This document shows positions 61,508 through 63,039 of a stretch of 63,039 nucleotides of DNA, piece by piece. Origin of the DNA: Alkalibacterium indicireducens (lineage in GTDB: Bacteria > Bacillota > Bacilli > Lactobacillales > Carnobacteriaceae_A); assembly GCF_039522005.1 (NCBI RefSeq), contig NZ_BAAADA010000109.1:1-63039 (forward strand). The letters run 5' to 3'. Position numbers and translations under genes: made by a program. Under the pieces are notes generated by a model. The model worked only from the letters and a program-made list of their open reading frames with translations, searched no databases and had not been told where the DNA came from. Every line of letters begins with the position of its first letter. Position 1 is the stretch's first letter.

Positions 61508-62949
61508 TAAATGACAGGAGTAATCAGGCTAAAAAACTTTTAAATGACAAATTTGGATTTGATAAGTTTCGCCCTGGACAGGAAGAAGCGATAAGCAGTG
61601 TTCTTGCAGAGAGGCATGCACTTGTCATGCTGCCGACAGGCACGGGGAAAACGCTCTGTTATCAGCTTCCATCATACATTCTTGGCGGATCGACTGTCAT
61701 CATCTCGCCACTGCTTTCACTTATGGAAGATCAGGTGGAAAAAATGAAAAGCAGCGGTGAAAAGTCGGTAGTTGCACTGAACAGTTTTCTTTCCTATACG
61801 GAAAAGCAGGATATTCTTCGGAATTTATCAGCATATAAATTTATATTCGTGTCTCCCGAAATGCTTCAGCAGCGAGGGATGATCGATCAGCTGAAACAAA
61901 TCAACTTGTCTCTACTTGTAGTAGATGAAGCTCATTGTATTTCTCAATGGGGAATGGACTTCAGAGCAGACTATCTGAAGTTGGGTAAAGTCAGGCAGGA
62001 ATTGAACAATCCATTGACACTGGCACTGACTGCTACGGCAGTTGAACAGGTGAGAAAGGATATTCTTTCTGTACTTAACCTCAGTTCAGAAGTGGACCAG
62101 ATTATTTATCCTGTGGACCGGCCGTCTATACAACTGAGAGTGGAACAGTCTGCCGGAGACAAGCAGGACCGGCTGCTACATGCAGTCAGTGAGTTCAAAG
62201 GACCTGGCATTATTTATTTTTCCAGTAAGAAACTTGCCGATCAACTGGCCGAACTGATACGATCACAAATGGGGATTCCCTGTGAAAGTTACCATAGTGA
62301 TCTGGATAAAGAGGACAAGCGCAGGATACAGTCTCAATTTTTATCAGATGCCTTACCCGTTATCTGTGCTACCAGTGCTTTTGGGATGGGGATCGATAAG
62401 CCGGACATCAGATTCATCATTCACTACCATCTACCTGGAAGTCCGGAGATGTACCTGCAGGAAATCGGCAGGTGTTCCAGAGACAGAAAAGGTGGGGTCG
62501 CTTTACTTCTTTATGAAAATGGCGATGAGGCGATCCAGATGAGACTGCAGGAAAATACTCTACCGAACAGAGATGAACTGATTTTCGCTTACAGACATGC
62601 TGAGACACTCGATCATCTGAAAGACGACACCAAGATAAATATAAGTCGGCATTTTATAGAGCAGAACATTCCTTTTGAACAGGCTGCTGAAATGGTTGAC
62701 CGTTATCAGACACATAAATCAGTCCAGCTAAGGACCATGGTGGATTACGCTAAACGACAGGGATGCAAAAGCGAAGTTCTACTCGATTATTTTGGTGAAA
62801 AACCTGAAGTTAGACGTAATGGCTGCTGCACTGGGTGCATCCGGACCCTCTCACTTCCTTATGAACCATTTGAATGGCCCAATTTATTACAAAAGAGTGA
62901 AGATCTGTGGCAGGACAAGCTAAAATTTTTATTTAATTTACAAAGCTAG
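61504..62949 (+). CDS. recQ: RecQ-family ATP-dependent DNA helicase (RecS-like)
   Basis: This 481-residue helicase has Walker A MLPTGTGKTLCYQLP, the DEAH box in VDEAHCISQWG, ALTATA and a motif VI read as QEIGRCSRDRKGG rather than the usual GRAGRDG. A short zinc-type Cys cluster (NGCCTGC) lies near the C-terminus, but no HRDC domain follows, matching the shorter RecS type. It overlaps ypbB by 4 bases and ends the transcription unit. Confidence 0.92.
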   Translation: MINDRSNQAKKLLNDKFGFDKFRPGQEEAISSVLAERHALVMLPTGTGKTLCYQLPSYILGGSTVIISPLLSLMEDQVEKMKSSGEKSVVALNSFLSYTEKQDILRNLSAYKFIFVSPEMLQQRGMIDQLKQINLSLLVVDEAHCISQWGMDFRADYLKLGKVRQELNNPLTLALTATAVEQVRKDILSVLNLSSEVDQIIYPVDRPSIQLRVEQSAGDKQDRLLHAVSEFKGPGIIYFSSKKLADQLAELIRSQMGIPCESYHSDLDKEDKRRIQSQFLSDALPVICATSAFGMGIDKPDIRFIIHYHLPGSPEMYLQEIGRCSRDRKGGVALLLYENGDEAIQMRLQENTLPNRDELIFAYRHAETLDHLKDDTKINISRHFIEQNIPFEQAAEMVDRYQTHKSVQLRTMVDYAKRQGCKSEVLLDYFGEKPEVRRNGCCTGCIRTLSLPYEPFEWPNLLQKSEDLWQDKLKFLFNLQS

Positions 62950-62987
62950 ACTCAAAGAATAAGGATTCTATCTCATCTTTAACACCC

Positions 62988-63034
62988 AAAACCCCGATAA
63001 ATCCCTACACTAAGGGATTTACCGGGGTTTAAAA
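62988..63034 (+). terminator. Terminator after recQ
   Basis: AAACCCCG (62989-62996) with ATAAATCCCT pairs with AGGGATTT and CGGGGTTT (63012-63030), a stem of about 18 bp around a short loop. It is followed by As rather than a T-run, so it may act on either strand or be incomplete at the window edge. Confidence 0.7.
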
Positions 63035-63039
63035 ATGCT

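Noticed and set aside
1..63039. CRISPR arrays, insertion sequences or prophage
   Set aside because: No regularly spaced direct repeats, transposase or phage genes were seen; the only integrase-like protein is XerD, at its usual chromosomal locus next to fur.

Overview
The window is a stretch of low-GC Firmicutes chromosome made almost entirely of core genes. The gene content (catalytic V-type ATPase ntp operon, DnaE, FakA/Asp23-like, CvfB, RibU with FMN riboswitch, RecQ/YpbB) and the lack of sporulation genes suggest a non-sporulating member of the Lactobacillales. A salt- and alkali-tolerant Carnobacteriaceae such as Alkalibacterium or Marinilactibacillus is my best guess. That guess is inference from gene content; no rRNA is present to confirm it. 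I see no tRNA, rRNA, insertion sequence, prophage or CRISPR array. Nearly all genes are on the + strand; the exceptions are rpmB and one HAD phosphatase.

Layout. 1-9.9 kb: degV, then the nine-gene ntpFIKECGABD operon for a rotary V-type ATPase, whose proteolipid keeps the Na+ ligands of the Enterococcus hirae pump. The operon has a structured leader that I propose is a Na+-sensing riboswitch. 9.95-11.3 kb: a patatin-like phospholipase. 11.4-30.5 kb: gmk-rpoZ, coaBC-priA-fmt-rsmB-stp-prkC-rsgA-rpe-thiN, a PilZ-domain gene, rpmB (minus strand), asp23-like/fakA, recG, plsX and acpP. This is the Bacillus subtilis gene order with def, rlmN, spoVM, sda, fapR, fabD and fabG missing. 30.7-36.6 kb: an oligopeptide ABC importer, oppDFBCA. 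36.7-40.0 kb: an HrtBA-like ABC exporter followed by an orphan crtN-like carotenoid desaturase. 40.1-48.9 kb: a HAD phosphatase (minus), a SufT-like protein, dnaE, pfkA-pyk and cvfB. 48.9-52.5 kb: fur, xerD, deoB and a purine nucleoside phosphorylase. 52.7-59.2 kb: lysA, ribT, scpAB, a frameshifted rluB and resDE. 59.3-60.2 kb: FMN riboswitch plus ribU. 60.4-62.9 kb: ypbB-recQ, ending in a terminator.

Functional themes. Na+ expulsion at the membrane, with a possible Na+-responsive leader. The housekeeping chain for nucleotide, CoA, phospholipid and translation factors, with a Ser/Thr kinase-phosphatase pair. Nutrient uptake (peptides, riboflavin) replacing biosynthesis. Glycolysis (pfkA-pyk) and nucleoside salvage (deoB-punA).

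The most notable items are the candidate Na+ riboswitch with mutually exclusive pairings that include the ntpF ribosome binding site, the A9 homopolymer frameshift in rluB, a PilZ gene standing where B. subtilis has spoVM, the orphan ribT and orphan crtN, a likely CTG start for the PP2C phosphatase, a Fur-box-like site before fur, and a 7-codon upstream ORF overlapping the start of ypbB.
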